A DNA stretch of 64,000 nucleotides from a virus, in IMG/VR virus record IMGVR_UViG_3300050343_000220, positions 1 through 64,000 of that record, one strand, 5' to 3'. Shown piece after piece: positions 1 through 7,993 of this stretch (its first letter is position 1; each line of letters begins with the position of its first letter). The translations under genes were made by a program, and so were the position numbers. The notes under the pieces are model-generated. The model saw only the letters and a program-made list of their open reading frames with translations. It was not told the DNA's origin and made no database searches.

Positions 1-2
1 TA

Positions 3-323
3 GACGACAGCCCTGCTGCATCTCAAAAGTTTATGGATATGTACATTGATTCCAATCGTCTGGCACAACGTGGTAATCGTAGAGAATATAATACTTACAA
101 AAATACCGATTACAGTCCCAATAATTCAGAAAGAGATTCTGAGTTAAATTCTGAATTAAAGAATTCAATTCAAGAGTCACGTGATCGTGCGGACAAAGGA
201 CGCGATGCAATATTTAAAGGCAAGAGCCCCTTCGACTTCAACTTCACTCTTCCTGAAATGCCCACACCTATTACATCAGATGCATCGAAGATTTATGAGG
301 ATACATTAAACAAAATCAAGTAG
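3..323 (+). CDS. Hypothetical protein, 5' end cut by window edge
   Basis: The reading frame is open from the first bases of the window, so the ATG at 33 is probably internal and this is the C-terminal part of a larger protein. What remains is about 107 residues, hydrophilic and rich in Asn, Ser, Glu and Arg, ending in a Pro/Thr-rich tail. It lies 26 bases upstream of the portal gene, where a terminase subunit or another packaging protein would be usual, but no motif is visible. Function not assigned. Confidence 0.5.
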   Translation, partial: DDSPAASQKFMDMYIDSNRLAQRGNRREYNTYKNTDYSPNNSERDSELNSELKNSIQESRDRADKGRDAIFKGKSPFDFNFTLPEMPTPITSDASKIYEDTLNKIK

Positions 324-349
324 TATTGAACTATAGAACAGCATGAAAT

Positions 350-2614
350 ATGCCAATGAATTCAATTAATAGCGAATTTCAACAAATACTACTAGCGGCA
401 AAGGAGAGGCGAGGAGATTTATCCGTTGACTCAATGATTGTGTCATCTCATTTGGCACAAATGAGGACATTCATGCTTCGTAGAGGCATTGAATTTTATG
501 CAGAGCAAGATTCTTTTGGTAAACGTAGGGACTTTGTAGCCAAGCTCTGCGAAGAGAACATGCTTGAAATGAAGTTCGAAAGCATTGTTGATTATTTCTT
601 GTGTGATGGCCAAGGTCTGTTTTATTTCAGGCCAGCAGGTGAAAGTTATCAGATTCTCTACTTCCCAAAAGATAGTTATCGGGCATATCGAGATCAAGCC
701 GGTGATTTAGAGTCCTTAGTACTTGTTTACTCTTTCAATATCCAACAAACTACTGGATTGGGAGACAATCTACCAGGTGCAAACGGAGCAAATGGTAAAA
801 AGAAATGGATTCAACTAAAAGTCTATAAAGATCGTATTGAACAAACCATTTCAGACGAGAAAATTGAATTCTCAAATCAAATGGGTGCAATGCCCTTTAA
901 GATGCCTGGTCAAACAGAAGTATTGACTAATAGTCTTGGGTTTATTCCTGCAGTTGAAGTGTTTAATCACATGGACTGTACAGGTGAAGCAACAGGCAAT
1001 GGAGAGTTTGATTGGTTAGCACATCAGATCCTGTATCACGATGAGTTGGTGCGTAACATCCGTAAGAACATGAAGTTCTTTGGAAATCCAACACTTATCT
1101 CCAGTCGTCCACGTCATGACATCCTTGATAGTGGTGATGACAATAGTTTCCGTCCAACCATTAGCTCTCAAGCAGGGTTTGCTCCTATTGGAGGCACTGG
1201 TAGATCCAGTACTCGTGTGAGTCAGCCCTTTGGGTCTGGAACACTTGATGGGCAGATCAAAGTTCCACGAGTTATTGCAAACCTTGAGCCAACTGATCGA
1301 GTTGGTTATATGACACCAGATAGTGTGTCTGGTGACCAAAATTTGTATGTCAAGCAGTATCGATCAGAGATTCGGCTAGCCCTTGGTGGTGTAGATGATA
1401 TTGATATTAATACCGCTGCTACTGCATATGAAATTAAGACACTGTATGGACGTGTAGCGGCAACCGCTGAAAAGAAAGCACGAGCACTGTTTACTTATGG
1501 ACTATGTCCTCTCTTCTCAATGATGATCTACGCAGAAGAGCGTAACTTTAATGATTCATTTGCGGCTGCAATGAAACTTGAAGAGCCTCTGCTGCCTCTG
1601 CCAGAAGAGTTTGAAGATAAGCAAGAGTATGAAAAAGCTTATGGTAAATATCAGGATAATTACCAGAAGTTTATCAATAAACGTGATAATGAGATGCGTG
1701 CTAAACTAGACGCAGGTGAAATACCCCCTGGTGTCACTGGCCTTGTTCCTGATGGAGCATCAAAAGTCAGTTGGCGTTGGATGGGAGAAGTCTTTGAAGA
1801 AAGTACTGAAGATCTGCTTAATAACAGTATCGTTGTTCGCAACCTTCAGGAATTGGGAGTTGATTCTATTGAAGCTCTCAAATATCTTTTCCCTGGAAAA
1901 ACTGATGAAGAACGAGCTGCAATGTTAAGCGGCTTCCCCTTCAGAATGGTCCAACAAACACAACAAAGTATTAGTAGTTTTATTAATTTACTGGGGCAAT
2001 TCTATCAACTGCCTCATCCGCAAATGCCAGATGTTCCTTTAGCATCTGACCCGAACCTTGATATGACAGGGTTCTTATATCGATCTTTAGAATTCTTACG
2101 TAAGGAGTTAAGTTACAGTGGAAGTTACAAGCCAGCAAGCACAAGCAGTATCCCCGACGAGCTCAGCAGCGCCGACCAACTACGTGCCGAGCGCGGCCAG
2201 CCAGTACGCGACGAACCAGTCCCCAACCTCCCCGGCATCAATGGGTCAGCCAATGGCGGCTCCTCAGGCACCGGTTTACCAGGCATCGGCCCAGGCCCCG
2301 CAGGCTTCGGCAGCAACTCAGGGCAATCCATGGCAGCAGGCGTTTCAGGCGCTCAGCGCAAGCCTGAATACGTCCAGCCCCTCCCAGGCCCAGGTTTCAC
2401 CCTCGGCTTACCAGACAACACCAACGCCGCAGGCAACTACTCAACCCAGTTGGGCTTCAATGGCCCCACAGGTTCAGCAGATTTCGCAGCCCCAAGTTTC
2501 AACCCAGAGCTATACGGAATCCGACGTCAGCAGCCTGGTGCAGCAAGCGGTGCAGCACGGAGCCAGTCAGGCTCAGGATCAGTACCTAAGCGGAATCAGC
2601 GGAGAAAGTCTTGA
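350..2614 (+). CDS. Portal protein (probable)
   Basis: A 754-residue protein first in the visible head module, followed by a scaffold-like gene and later by the capsid gene, which is the usual portal position. The N-terminal 550 residues are an ordinary mixed alpha/beta sequence. The length is close to the large portals of N4-like phages. The portal forms the dodecameric ring through which DNA enters and leaves the head. The last 165 residues are Gly/Pro/Ser/Ala-rich and low in complexity, and they lie over the start of the next gene in another frame. ATG at 350 and ATG at 356 are both possible starts. The call rests on size and context; no signature motif is diagnostic. Confidence 0.6.
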   Translation: MPMNSINSEFQQILLAAKERRGDLSVDSMIVSSHLAQMRTFMLRRGIEFYAEQDSFGKRRDFVAKLCEENMLEMKFESIVDYFLCDGQGLFYFRPAGESYQILYFPKDSYRAYRDQAGDLESLVLVYSFNIQQTTGLGDNLPGANGANGKKKWIQLKVYKDRIEQTISDEKIEFSNQMGAMPFKMPGQTEVLTNSLGFIPAVEVFNHMDCTGEATGNGEFDWLAHQILYHDELVRNIRKNMKFFGNPTLISSRPRHDILDSGDDNSFRPTISSQAGFAPIGGTGRSSTRVSQPFGSGTLDGQIKVPRVIANLEPTDRVGYMTPDSVSGDQNLYVKQYRSEIRLALGGVDDIDINTAATAYEIKTLYGRVAATAEKKARALFTYGLCPLFSMMIYAEERNFNDSFAAAMKLEEPLLPLPEEFEDKQEYEKAYGKYQDNYQKFINKRDNEMRAKLDAGEIPPGVTGLVPDGASKVSWRWMGEVFEESTEDLLNNSIVVRNLQELGVDSIEALKYLFPGKTDEERAAMLSGFPFRMVQQTQQSISSFINLLGQFYQLPHPQMPDVPLASDPNLDMTGFLYRSLEFLRKELSYSGSYKPASTSSIPDELSSADQLRAERGQPVRDEPVPNLPGINGSANGGSSGTGLPGIGPGPAGFGSNSGQSMAAGVSGAQRKPEYVQPLPGPGFTLGLPDNTNAAGNYSTQLGFNGPTGSADFAAPSFNPELYGIRRQQPGAASGAARSQSGSGSVPKRNQRRKS

Positions 2615-3110
2615 AGTTCTTGAGCACTTTGGTGCTGAAGCCCCTGCTCTCCTGAACACATATGCCTGTGCAGTTGAAGATGCTCTGATCGAGCAAGTTC
2701 AGCGCGGCAACAATGTCCTCAGTGCATTCGAAGCTTCTACCGAAGAGAACGGTGCAATGAACCTGATGCTCACCAACCCTGATGTGTTGGCTGATTACGT
2801 CAATGAGTTCTTCGGTCCACAGGGTCCATACCCAACTGAGACCGCTGAAGAGACACAAGTCCGTCAGCAGACAGAAGCTCGTGCACAGTTCGAAGCTGAG
2901 ATCCAAGCTCAAGAGCAAGGTCAAGTCCCACAGAACTTCCAGCGTCCTCAAATGGACATGCCTACCCCTGGCCGTCAGGTCAACCAGGCAAATGACTTCT
3001 GGGGTTCCTTCAGCGAAATGATGGATAGCTCCCCTGAGAACGCATGGCGTTACCTCTCACAGGCTCCTCAAGGTGCTCTGCAAGCTAAGGCCCTTATTCA
3101 AGACATGTAA
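2118..3110 (+). CDS. Scaffold-like Ala/Gln/Pro-rich head protein, overprinted on portal 3' end
   Basis: A 330-residue protein beginning with GTG at 2118, with a strong ribosome binding site (TAAGGAG, 2101-2107) ten bases upstream. The first 150 residues are almost only Ala, Gln, Pro, Ser and Thr. The rest is acidic, helical and Gln/Glu-rich and ends in a short helical tail, a layout typical of capsid scaffolding or assembly proteins. The first 497 bases overlap the portal gene in a different frame. Codons here are rich in CAG, GCG and CAA, as expected of a translated frame. It lies directly after the portal, where scaffolds are usually found, and its stop overlaps the next start (TAATG). The scaffold role is inferred. 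Confidence 0.6.
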   Translation: MEVTSQQAQAVSPTSSAAPTNYVPSAASQYATNQSPTSPASMGQPMAAPQAPVYQASAQAPQASAATQGNPWQQAFQALSASLNTSSPSQAQVSPSAYQTTPTPQATTQPSWASMAPQVQQISQPQVSTQSYTESDVSSLVQQAVQHGASQAQDQYLSGISGESLEVLEHFGAEAPALLNTYACAVEDALIEQVQRGNNVLSAFEASTEENGAMNLMLTNPDVLADYVNEFFGPQGPYPTETAEETQVRQQTEARAQFEAEIQAQEQGQVPQNFQRPQMDMPTPGRQVNQANDFWGSFSEMMDSSPENAWRYLSQAPQGALQAKALIQDM

Positions 3111-3472
3111 TGGGATACAACTCTGGCGCACGTGCAAGAGAACTAGGCATCGGCTCTCCGGGGTCGCTGCCTTCTAATCCAGATTTGGATTATGTCTTTC
3201 ACGGCAAACTAACTCCTGAGGTCTTAGAAAAGGTCTTAGGTCGTAAGCCAACGTCAGAAGATATGGCTCAGGCTCTAGAGCTTGCCTCTAGACCTGAGAA
3301 CAAAAACCTAGACATTTTTGTCAAAGAGCTACTTAAAGAAGGTGGTGCATACGCCTTAAAGAAAGACAAGGAAAAGCGAATGGCTGGAGAAGTTCTAGCC
3401 GGAGCTGGTGGACTAGCTGGTTTACTGGCAGCTATTGATTACGTAGATGGTCCTGAACAAGGACGTATTTAA
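3110..3472 (+). CDS. Hypothetical protein with C-terminal glycine-rich hydrophobic segment
   Basis: A 120-residue protein whose ATG overlaps the stop of the preceding gene (TAATG), so translation is probably coupled. The middle is charged and helical. Residues 90-110 form a Gly/Ala/Leu stretch that could insert in a membrane, followed by a short acidic end. It may be a minor virion protein because it is cotranscribed with the portal and scaffold genes. No family recognised. Confidence 0.6.
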   Translation: MGYNSGARARELGIGSPGSLPSNPDLDYVFHGKLTPEVLEKVLGRKPTSEDMAQALELASRPENKNLDIFVKELLKEGGAYALKKDKEKRMAGEVLAGAGGLAGLLAAIDYVDGPEQGRI

Positions 3473-3478
3473 TTTACG

Positions 3479-3492
3479 TACAATATAGATAA
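3479..3492 (+). promoter_or_regulatory. Candidate TAnAATAG-type promoter element
   Basis: TACAATATAGATAA sits 24 bases before the next ATG, in the gap between two + strand genes. It resembles the -10 box family seen before many other late genes here; no conserved -35 box is visible. Confidence 0.4.
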
Positions 3493-3515
3493 CAGAATTA
3501 AAGTTAATTGTAGAC

Positions 3516-3812
3516 ATGCTTAACTCACAAGAATTTCAACAAGGTATTCAGGCCCAGCAACTTGTTAGTAATGCTGGTCAACAAGCAATGACCAATGAAA
3601 CCCAAGGACGGGTTGCACGGGAGGGTATGCAAAAGGTTCAAGGACTTAGTGCTGCACAAATTGCAAACCAGCAAAAGTCAGGTCATGTGGCTATGGCAAT
3701 TCTTGCTTCAAAAGGACAAGACAGTGAAATGGCAAGGATGTCAGATCCAAACTACGCAGCAGCAAAAATGGCGTCTGTTGCACAACAGTCGCGACTTAAA
3801 GGATTAGCTTAA
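3516..3812 (+). CDS. Hypothetical Gln/Ala-rich protein
   Basis: A 98-residue, Gln-, Ala- and Met-rich protein predicted to be almost wholly helical. It has its own candidate promoter at 3479. Possibly an internal head or assembly protein by position; no family recognised. Confidence 0.55.
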   Translation: MLNSQEFQQGIQAQQLVSNAGQQAMTNETQGRVAREGMQKVQGLSAAQIANQQKSGHVAMAILASKGQDSEMARMSDPNYAAAKMASVAQQSRLKGLA

Positions 3813-3822
3813 TAGCAATTGA

Positions 3823-3833
3823 TAGAATAAATA
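3823..3833 (+). promoter_or_regulatory. Candidate TAnAATA-type promoter element
   Basis: TAGAAT followed by AAATA, 25 bases before the GTG start at 3854; a weaker match to the element found before other late genes. Confidence 0.3.
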
Positions 3834-3853
3834 GAGATTCATAGTGTTGCCAA

Positions 3854-4144
3854 GTGAATACAAGAAAGGCTGGTGAACTAGCAAGTGATCCTGATATTTT
3901 TCAGGCTATTTGGAAACACCTAAAATCTGATGGTGTAGAAGATCAAGCTGCTAATCAAATGGCAGCAGAGATGGTTCACCATGGTGAAGACTTTGAAAGT
4001 TCGATTGAGCAATACGAACGTAATCTCACAAATTATAAAGAGAAAGGATATAACGAACATGCTGCACAAGCAATGGCAGTTGAATCTCTTGAGTCAGGAG
4101 AAAATCCAAAAGAGAGTACAAGATTTGCAGGAATATATAGTTGA
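3854..4144 (+). CDS. Hypothetical acidic helical protein
   Basis: A 96-residue protein with GTG start. It contains two similar stretches of the form 'DGVEDQAANQMAAEMV' and 'KGYNEHAAQAMAVESL', suggesting an internal repeat of a helical unit. It lies directly upstream of the sigma factor gene. No known family. Confidence 0.5.
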   Translation: MNTRKAGELASDPDIFQAIWKHLKSDGVEDQAANQMAAEMVHHGEDFESSIEQYERNLTNYKEKGYNEHAAQAMAVESLESGENPKESTRFAGIYS

Positions 4145-4163
4145 TAAATAACAATTAGGCTGA

Positions 4164-4174
4164 TAGAATTAAAT
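4164..4174 (+). promoter_or_regulatory. Candidate promoter element before sigma factor gene
   Basis: TAGAATTAAAT lies 22 bases before the sigma factor ATG and fits the TAnAAT core seen elsewhere. If real, the sigma factor would be expressed with the late class. Confidence 0.3.
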
Positions 4175-4191
4175 ATAAGCGAAAATCAAAT

Positions 4192-5133
4192 ATGGCATCT
4201 ACAAAGAGTACAGGAGATTCTGTCCGTGCATATCTCCGTGATATCGGACGTATTCCTTTACTTGAGCATGACGAAGAGATTTTGTTGGGCAGGCAAGTAC
4301 AACGAATGATGGAGATTAGAGCTTGCGAAGACTTACTGCATAATCCCAGTAAAGATGAGTTGGCTAATTCTCTAGAAATGACAACAAAAGAACTTCGCAA
4401 GCAATTACGTGATGGAGAAAAAGCCAAAGACAAAATGGTTACTGCCAATCTCCGGCTTGTTGTATCAGTCGCCAAAAAATACACTAAGCGGAACATGGAT
4501 TTACTGGATATCATCCAAGAGGGCACCATTGGCCTGGTTCGCGGTGTGGAGAAGTTTGATCCTGGTCGTGGTTACAAGTTTTCTACTTACGCCTACTGGT
4601 GGATCCGCCAAGGGATCACTCGCGCTATCGCTGAAAAATCGAGGGCGATTCGTTTACCAATCCATGTTACTGAGAACCTCAACAAACTTAAGAAAGCCCA
4701 GCGTGAACTAAGTCAGATCAATGGGCATTTGCCAAATGTTTTTGAACTATCTGAATATTTAAACTTAAAGGTAGATGAAATTAAAGATTTAATGTGCAAG
4801 GCTCGTCAACCTACCTCTCTAGAAATTAAAATTGGAGAGAATAGGGATACAGCATTGATTGATCTATTAGAAGATAAAACTCAACTGCCAGAAATGCTTT
4901 TGGAGCAGCAGTTTATTAAAGATGATATCCGTGAACTAATTACCGAGTTGCCTGAGATGCAAGCAGCTGTAATTAGTATGCGCTATGGGATTGGTGAAGA
5001 TATTCTTGAACCAATGTCAATGACAGCTATTGGTCAAGTTTTAAACATGAGTCGTGATCGTGTAAGGACACTTGAACACAAGGCTCTAAAGAACCTGCGT
5101 GAAGAATCAGAATCTGTCAATGACTATCTTTAA
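4192..5133 (+). CDS. Sigma-70 family RNA polymerase sigma factor, cyanobacterial group 2-like
   Basis: A 313-residue sigma factor, about the length of cyanobacterial group 2 (non-essential RpoD-like) sigma factors. Region 1.2 is at the start (DSVRAYLRDIGRIPLLEHDE). Region 2 spans about residues 85-155, with the core-binding helix (NLRLVVSVAKKY) and the -10-recognition part (YKFSTYAYWWIRQGITRAIA). Region 3 covers about 160-230. Region 4, with the -35-binding helix-turn-helix, is at 240-305 (LNMSRDRVRTLEHKALKNLR). All regions look intact, so it should bind host core polymerase and redirect it. It is placed among head genes, which suggests a role in late transcription; the TAnAATAG elements nearby are candidate targets. 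Similarity points to acquisition from a cyanobacterial host. Confidence 0.93.
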   Translation: MASTKSTGDSVRAYLRDIGRIPLLEHDEEILLGRQVQRMMEIRACEDLLHNPSKDELANSLEMTTKELRKQLRDGEKAKDKMVTANLRLVVSVAKKYTKRNMDLLDIIQEGTIGLVRGVEKFDPGRGYKFSTYAYWWIRQGITRAIAEKSRAIRLPIHVTENLNKLKKAQRELSQINGHLPNVFELSEYLNLKVDEIKDLMCKARQPTSLEIKIGENRDTALIDLLEDKTQLPEMLLEQQFIKDDIRELITELPEMQAAVISMRYGIGEDILEPMSMTAIGQVLNMSRDRVRTLEHKALKNLREESESVNDYL

Positions 5134-5147
5134 TACAATAGAGATAA
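5134..5147 (+). promoter_or_regulatory. Candidate TACAATAG promoter element
   Basis: TACAATAGAGATAA starts directly after the sigma factor stop and 29 bases before the ATG at 5163. One of the best matches to the repeated element. Confidence 0.45.
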
Positions 5148-5162
5148 AGAAGTGGTTCGACA

Positions 5163-5852
5163 ATGGACGTCACAACTCAATTACTTAAGCAATATCAAAC
5201 ATATTCTGCGAGTGACAATACTAATCCAGATAGATATGCATCTAGCAAGTCACTAAACTATGCGACTGGTGCAAGTATTTCTAAAGCGGAAATCGCTGAA
5301 GTCAGTACTGTGCCCGTTACATTACAGTATGCAGATGCTGTTGGATTATATGGCGTTGAAAATCATTTCATTAAAGTCAACTTAAATATCATTGGTGACA
5401 ATGTGCAGAAAGAGTACATGGAACCAGGATACATTAAAGCTGATATTAATTTTTTTGAGGAAGAGAATGATGTAGATTTCACAACTAGCAACCTTGACCA
5501 AGCTGGACCCGAGTTAGATGTAGGCTATAACTCTGCCGCAACTCCGCCTAATAGGCTACCTGCGATTGGTTTAGATGCTTATTTAAGTATTGACTTAAAA
5601 AACCTCAAAGCATCAAACATGTATAACAATGCATACTTAGACGTTCGTTTGTACACAAGCGAACATGAAGAGCATCCCCACGACCTGATGTATATCAAGC
5701 CACGTGACTTCTTTTATGTAGGCGTACACGCCAGAAACACTAGGCGCTTGCCATACAACATTCAGATTGATATTGGTAATGAATATAAATCACTCGAATC
5801 GATAAGTGACAAGAGTTATATCATGAAAACTTCTGACCGTCCTAGTTTCTAA
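5163..5852 (+). CDS. Hypothetical virion protein
   Basis: A 229-residue protein with a beta-rich middle part, preceded by a good candidate late promoter and lying between the sigma factor and the capsid gene. Its composition (Asn, Asp, Tyr, Ser) and position suggest a head or neck protein. It is convergent with a minus-strand gene, overlapping it by 4 bases at the stops. No family recognised. Confidence 0.55.
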   Translation: MDVTTQLLKQYQTYSASDNTNPDRYASSKSLNYATGASISKAEIAEVSTVPVTLQYADAVGLYGVENHFIKVNLNIIGDNVQKEYMEPGYIKADINFFEEENDVDFTTSNLDQAGPELDVGYNSAATPPNRLPAIGLDAYLSIDLKNLKASNMYNNAYLDVRLYTSEHEEHPHDLMYIKPRDFFYVGVHARNTRRLPYNIQIDIGNEYKSLESISDKSYIMKTSDRPSF

Positions 5853-6346
5853 TCTTCTTTTTTAATAGCAGACTTATATTCTTTAGTAACTACTTTTTTT
5901 GAAGACTTTGTTTTTGGTGGAGTTGGTGCCTTAACCGCTTGCTTAATTGCAAAGGTAGGTTTAGTCGCTGCATCATGAGGCTTGACCGTCATGACCTTGC
6001 CACCACTCATAGTTGGCAGAACATAATGCTCTACAAGCTGTAGATCCTGAGTAAACAAGGCTGCACGCGTTACATTGCGAGATGCATAGAACGCAAAGTT
6101 CAATTCACCGTCGTGGTCAATACGCACAAAAGTACCGTTCGTAGACGCAACAGCAAGTTTCATCTTCTCGCCTTTTGCTGTCACATCAAAAATGGTGCAG
6201 TCAACATACTGAACTCCATTTGTTCCGTGCCACCATTCTTTGATCTTGTGAGTATCACCACCCCGCTTGGGACGAGTAAGCAAGAGTTCCTTGCCGGTGT
6301 GTTTTTTAACATCTTTCACACCATTAAGAATAAGACTATCAGCCAT
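5849..6346 (-). CDS. Hypothetical protein with basic C-terminal tail
   Basis: A 165-residue protein on the strand opposite to the surrounding late genes. The first 120 residues look globular and beta-rich. The last 35 are rich in Lys, Pro and Thr and may bind nucleic acid. Its start overlaps the end of the HNH gene by 8 bases, so the two form a small operon inserted between two virion genes. Function unknown. Confidence 0.5.
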   Translation of the reverse strand: MADSLILNGVKDVKKHTGKELLLTRPKRGGDTHKIKEWWHGTNGVQYVDCTIFDVTAKGEKMKLAVASTNGTFVRIDHDGELNFAFYASRNVTRAALFTQDLQLVEHYVLPTMSGGKVMTVKPHDAATKPTFAIKQAVKAPTPPKTKSSKKVVTKEYKSAIKKED

Positions 6347-6716
6347 TTTTGCTATTACAACTTTCTTCTATTTTAGTCCATTTAAGATTACAAGCAGAGT
6401 TGTTGTGTTTATGTCCGTCAACGTGTGCGACACGACTACATGCTTTTGTTCTACCAGGCATTGTCAGTGGAGGTTTTAAAAATGCGAGGGCAACTAATTT
6501 ATGCACTGTGACAGTTACGGTTCTTTTTCTCCCAATCCTTTGAGTAAGATTGACCTGCATATAACCGTTCTTATTTTTACGTTGCTTTAGAAGCTTTTCG
6601 GCCTTACCTTTTGTGCTTTTGATTTCACCTACTGAGTTGATGTAATACTCAATGCAGCATTCATATCCAGGAAGGAGATGTATAGGTGTCCAAATTTTAT
6701 CATCTATAAATTCCAT
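6339..6716 (-). CDS. NUMOD4/HNH homing-type endonuclease
   Basis: About 125 residues. The first part matches the NUMOD4 pattern (IWTPIHLLPGYE, then YYINSVGEIKS), a DNA-binding module found in homing endonucleases. The second part is HNH-like (VHKLVALAFL, then VAHVDGHKHNNSACNLKW), with the conserved His-Asn-Asn residues. Such enzymes cut DNA at one site and spread by recombination. The ATG at 6716 is preferred over an upstream GTG. It is oriented against the capsid operon, about 110 bases from the capsid start, as expected of a free-standing mobile nuclease next to a conserved gene. Confidence 0.8.
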   Translation of the reverse strand: MEFIDDKIWTPIHLLPGYECCIEYYINSVGEIKSTKGKAEKLLKQRKNKNGYMQVNLTQRIGRKRTVTVTVHKLVALAFLKPPLTMPGRTKACSRVAHVDGHKHNNSACNLKWTKIEESCNSKNG

Positions 6717-6777
6717 AACCACAAAATATTGGGGTATATAGTTAAAAGTATAGCAATAACAAGTACTATCGTTATAT

Positions 6778-6796
6778 GTGACTAAGTCGAAGTCAC
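6778..6796 (+). promoter_or_regulatory. Stem-loop in capsid gene leader
   Basis: GTGACT and AGTCAC form a perfect 6-bp inverted repeat with a 7-base loop, 32 bases before the capsid ATG and upstream of its GGAG ribosome binding site. It could protect or regulate the abundant capsid messenger; the role is inferred. Confidence 0.3.
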
Positions 6797-6828
6797 TTAT
6801 AAACTTTTAGCTTACGGAGTATTAATCC

Positions 6829-7977
6829 ATGTGGATTGATAATGATTTTCCGAAGCTTCTTGGTGCAGAACTTTACCGTCCTCATCCTGCCTACATCATT
6901 GAGATGGCAGTTGAGCCAGTAGTTGTACACGATTTCTCTAAGCAGCCCGGCCAGACCGTACAGCTTGATCGTTACCGCTTCTGGGGTAAGCCTGGTACTA
7001 AGGAGTCCCGTGAGCGGACTGCTGATCAAACACTTGGATCCGCCTCCGCACGCAACATCGTTAAGGACAAAGTGCTCGTGACTCTTCGTGAGTACACCGG
7101 CCCTGCTGATTCTCGCGATGCTTCACAGCCTTCTACTTTCAAGGTGGCTCGTGAAACCCTGATCACTGCTCAGCGTCTGCTGCTTGATACCGGCAACCTG
7201 AATGTCTTCCACCAGAGCATTGGTTCTTTGACCTTGCTGGATGACTATCGCCGTTGGCGTGATCGTGTCTTCGCAAACGAACTGCTGAAGGCAGAAGCTG
7301 CTGGTCAAGCCAGCAAAGATCAAGGTGGTTACTACCTGCCCGGCGGTAAGGCCAAGGGCGGTGCTGGTGGCACCTTGGGTGTGACTTACGCCGCTGGCGA
7401 GTCCGCCAAATTCGATGTCAAGACTGACCTTCTCGAAGTGGTCAAGGACATGCGTAAGCGCAACGTTCCTACCTTCGCTGATGGTTACTACCGCTGCATC
7501 GTGGATCCAACCGCAATGATGCACCTGCGTCAGAACGCCGACTTCCGCGAGATTGCACGTTATCCGGGTCAAGGGATTGTTAATCCTATGAACCCTGCTG
7601 AGGCTCCCAACGCCAACTTCTACCAAGGTATGGGACCTGCTTACGGTCAAGCTGGCTTTGTTGCCGGTCAGCCCGTTATGCCTACTGGCTTCCTCTTTGA
7701 GGGTGTCCGTTGGTTCGAGTCCACCAACCTGCCAGAAACTACTTACAACCTGGTTGTAACTGATGAGGCCGGTGGCGCTGCTGATTACACAGCTTCGCAA
7801 CTTGTCTTCTTCGGTCCTCAGGCCGTGGGTGTGGGTATTGGTGGTAACAACGCTCAGATTCTGTTGAACAACAACGACGACTTCAGCCGTTTCATCATCA
7901 TGATCTGGTCGCTGTTTGCCGGTTTTGAAACGCTTAATCGCGATTTCATTACGGTTGGTTACTCTTTCGTTTATTGA
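6829..7977 (+). CDS. Major capsid protein (N4 gp56-like)
   Basis: A 382-residue protein forming the icosahedral shell. It has the layout of the N4 gp56 capsid family, with an N-terminal arm, a central Gly-rich insertion (about 165-190) and a well-kept stretch around YYRCIVDPTAMMHLRQNADF. The gene is clearly more GC-rich, with C-ending codons, than its neighbours, as expected of the most highly expressed late gene. A GGAG site lies 8 bases before the ATG. The next gene follows after 16 bases, and a terminator closes this two-gene unit. Confidence 0.85.
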   Translation: MWIDNDFPKLLGAELYRPHPAYIIEMAVEPVVVHDFSKQPGQTVQLDRYRFWGKPGTKESRERTADQTLGSASARNIVKDKVLVTLREYTGPADSRDASQPSTFKVARETLITAQRLLLDTGNLNVFHQSIGSLTLLDDYRRWRDRVFANELLKAEAAGQASKDQGGYYLPGGKAKGGAGGTLGVTYAAGESAKFDVKTDLLEVVKDMRKRNVPTFADGYYRCIVDPTAMMHLRQNADFREIARYPGQGIVNPMNPAEAPNANFYQGMGPAYGQAGFVAGQPVMPTGFLFEGVRWFESTNLPETTYNLVVTDEAGGAADYTASQLVFFGPQAVGVGIGGNNAQILLNNNDDFSRFIIMIWSLFAGFETLNRDFITVGYSFVY

Positions 7978-7993
7978 TAGGAGCTAACTAACT

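Noticed and set aside
7123-7800. A 225-residue open frame on the minus strand inside the capsid gene
   Set aside because: It mirrors the strong codon bias of the capsid gene, has no ribosome site and no protein-like pattern; it is a shadow frame.
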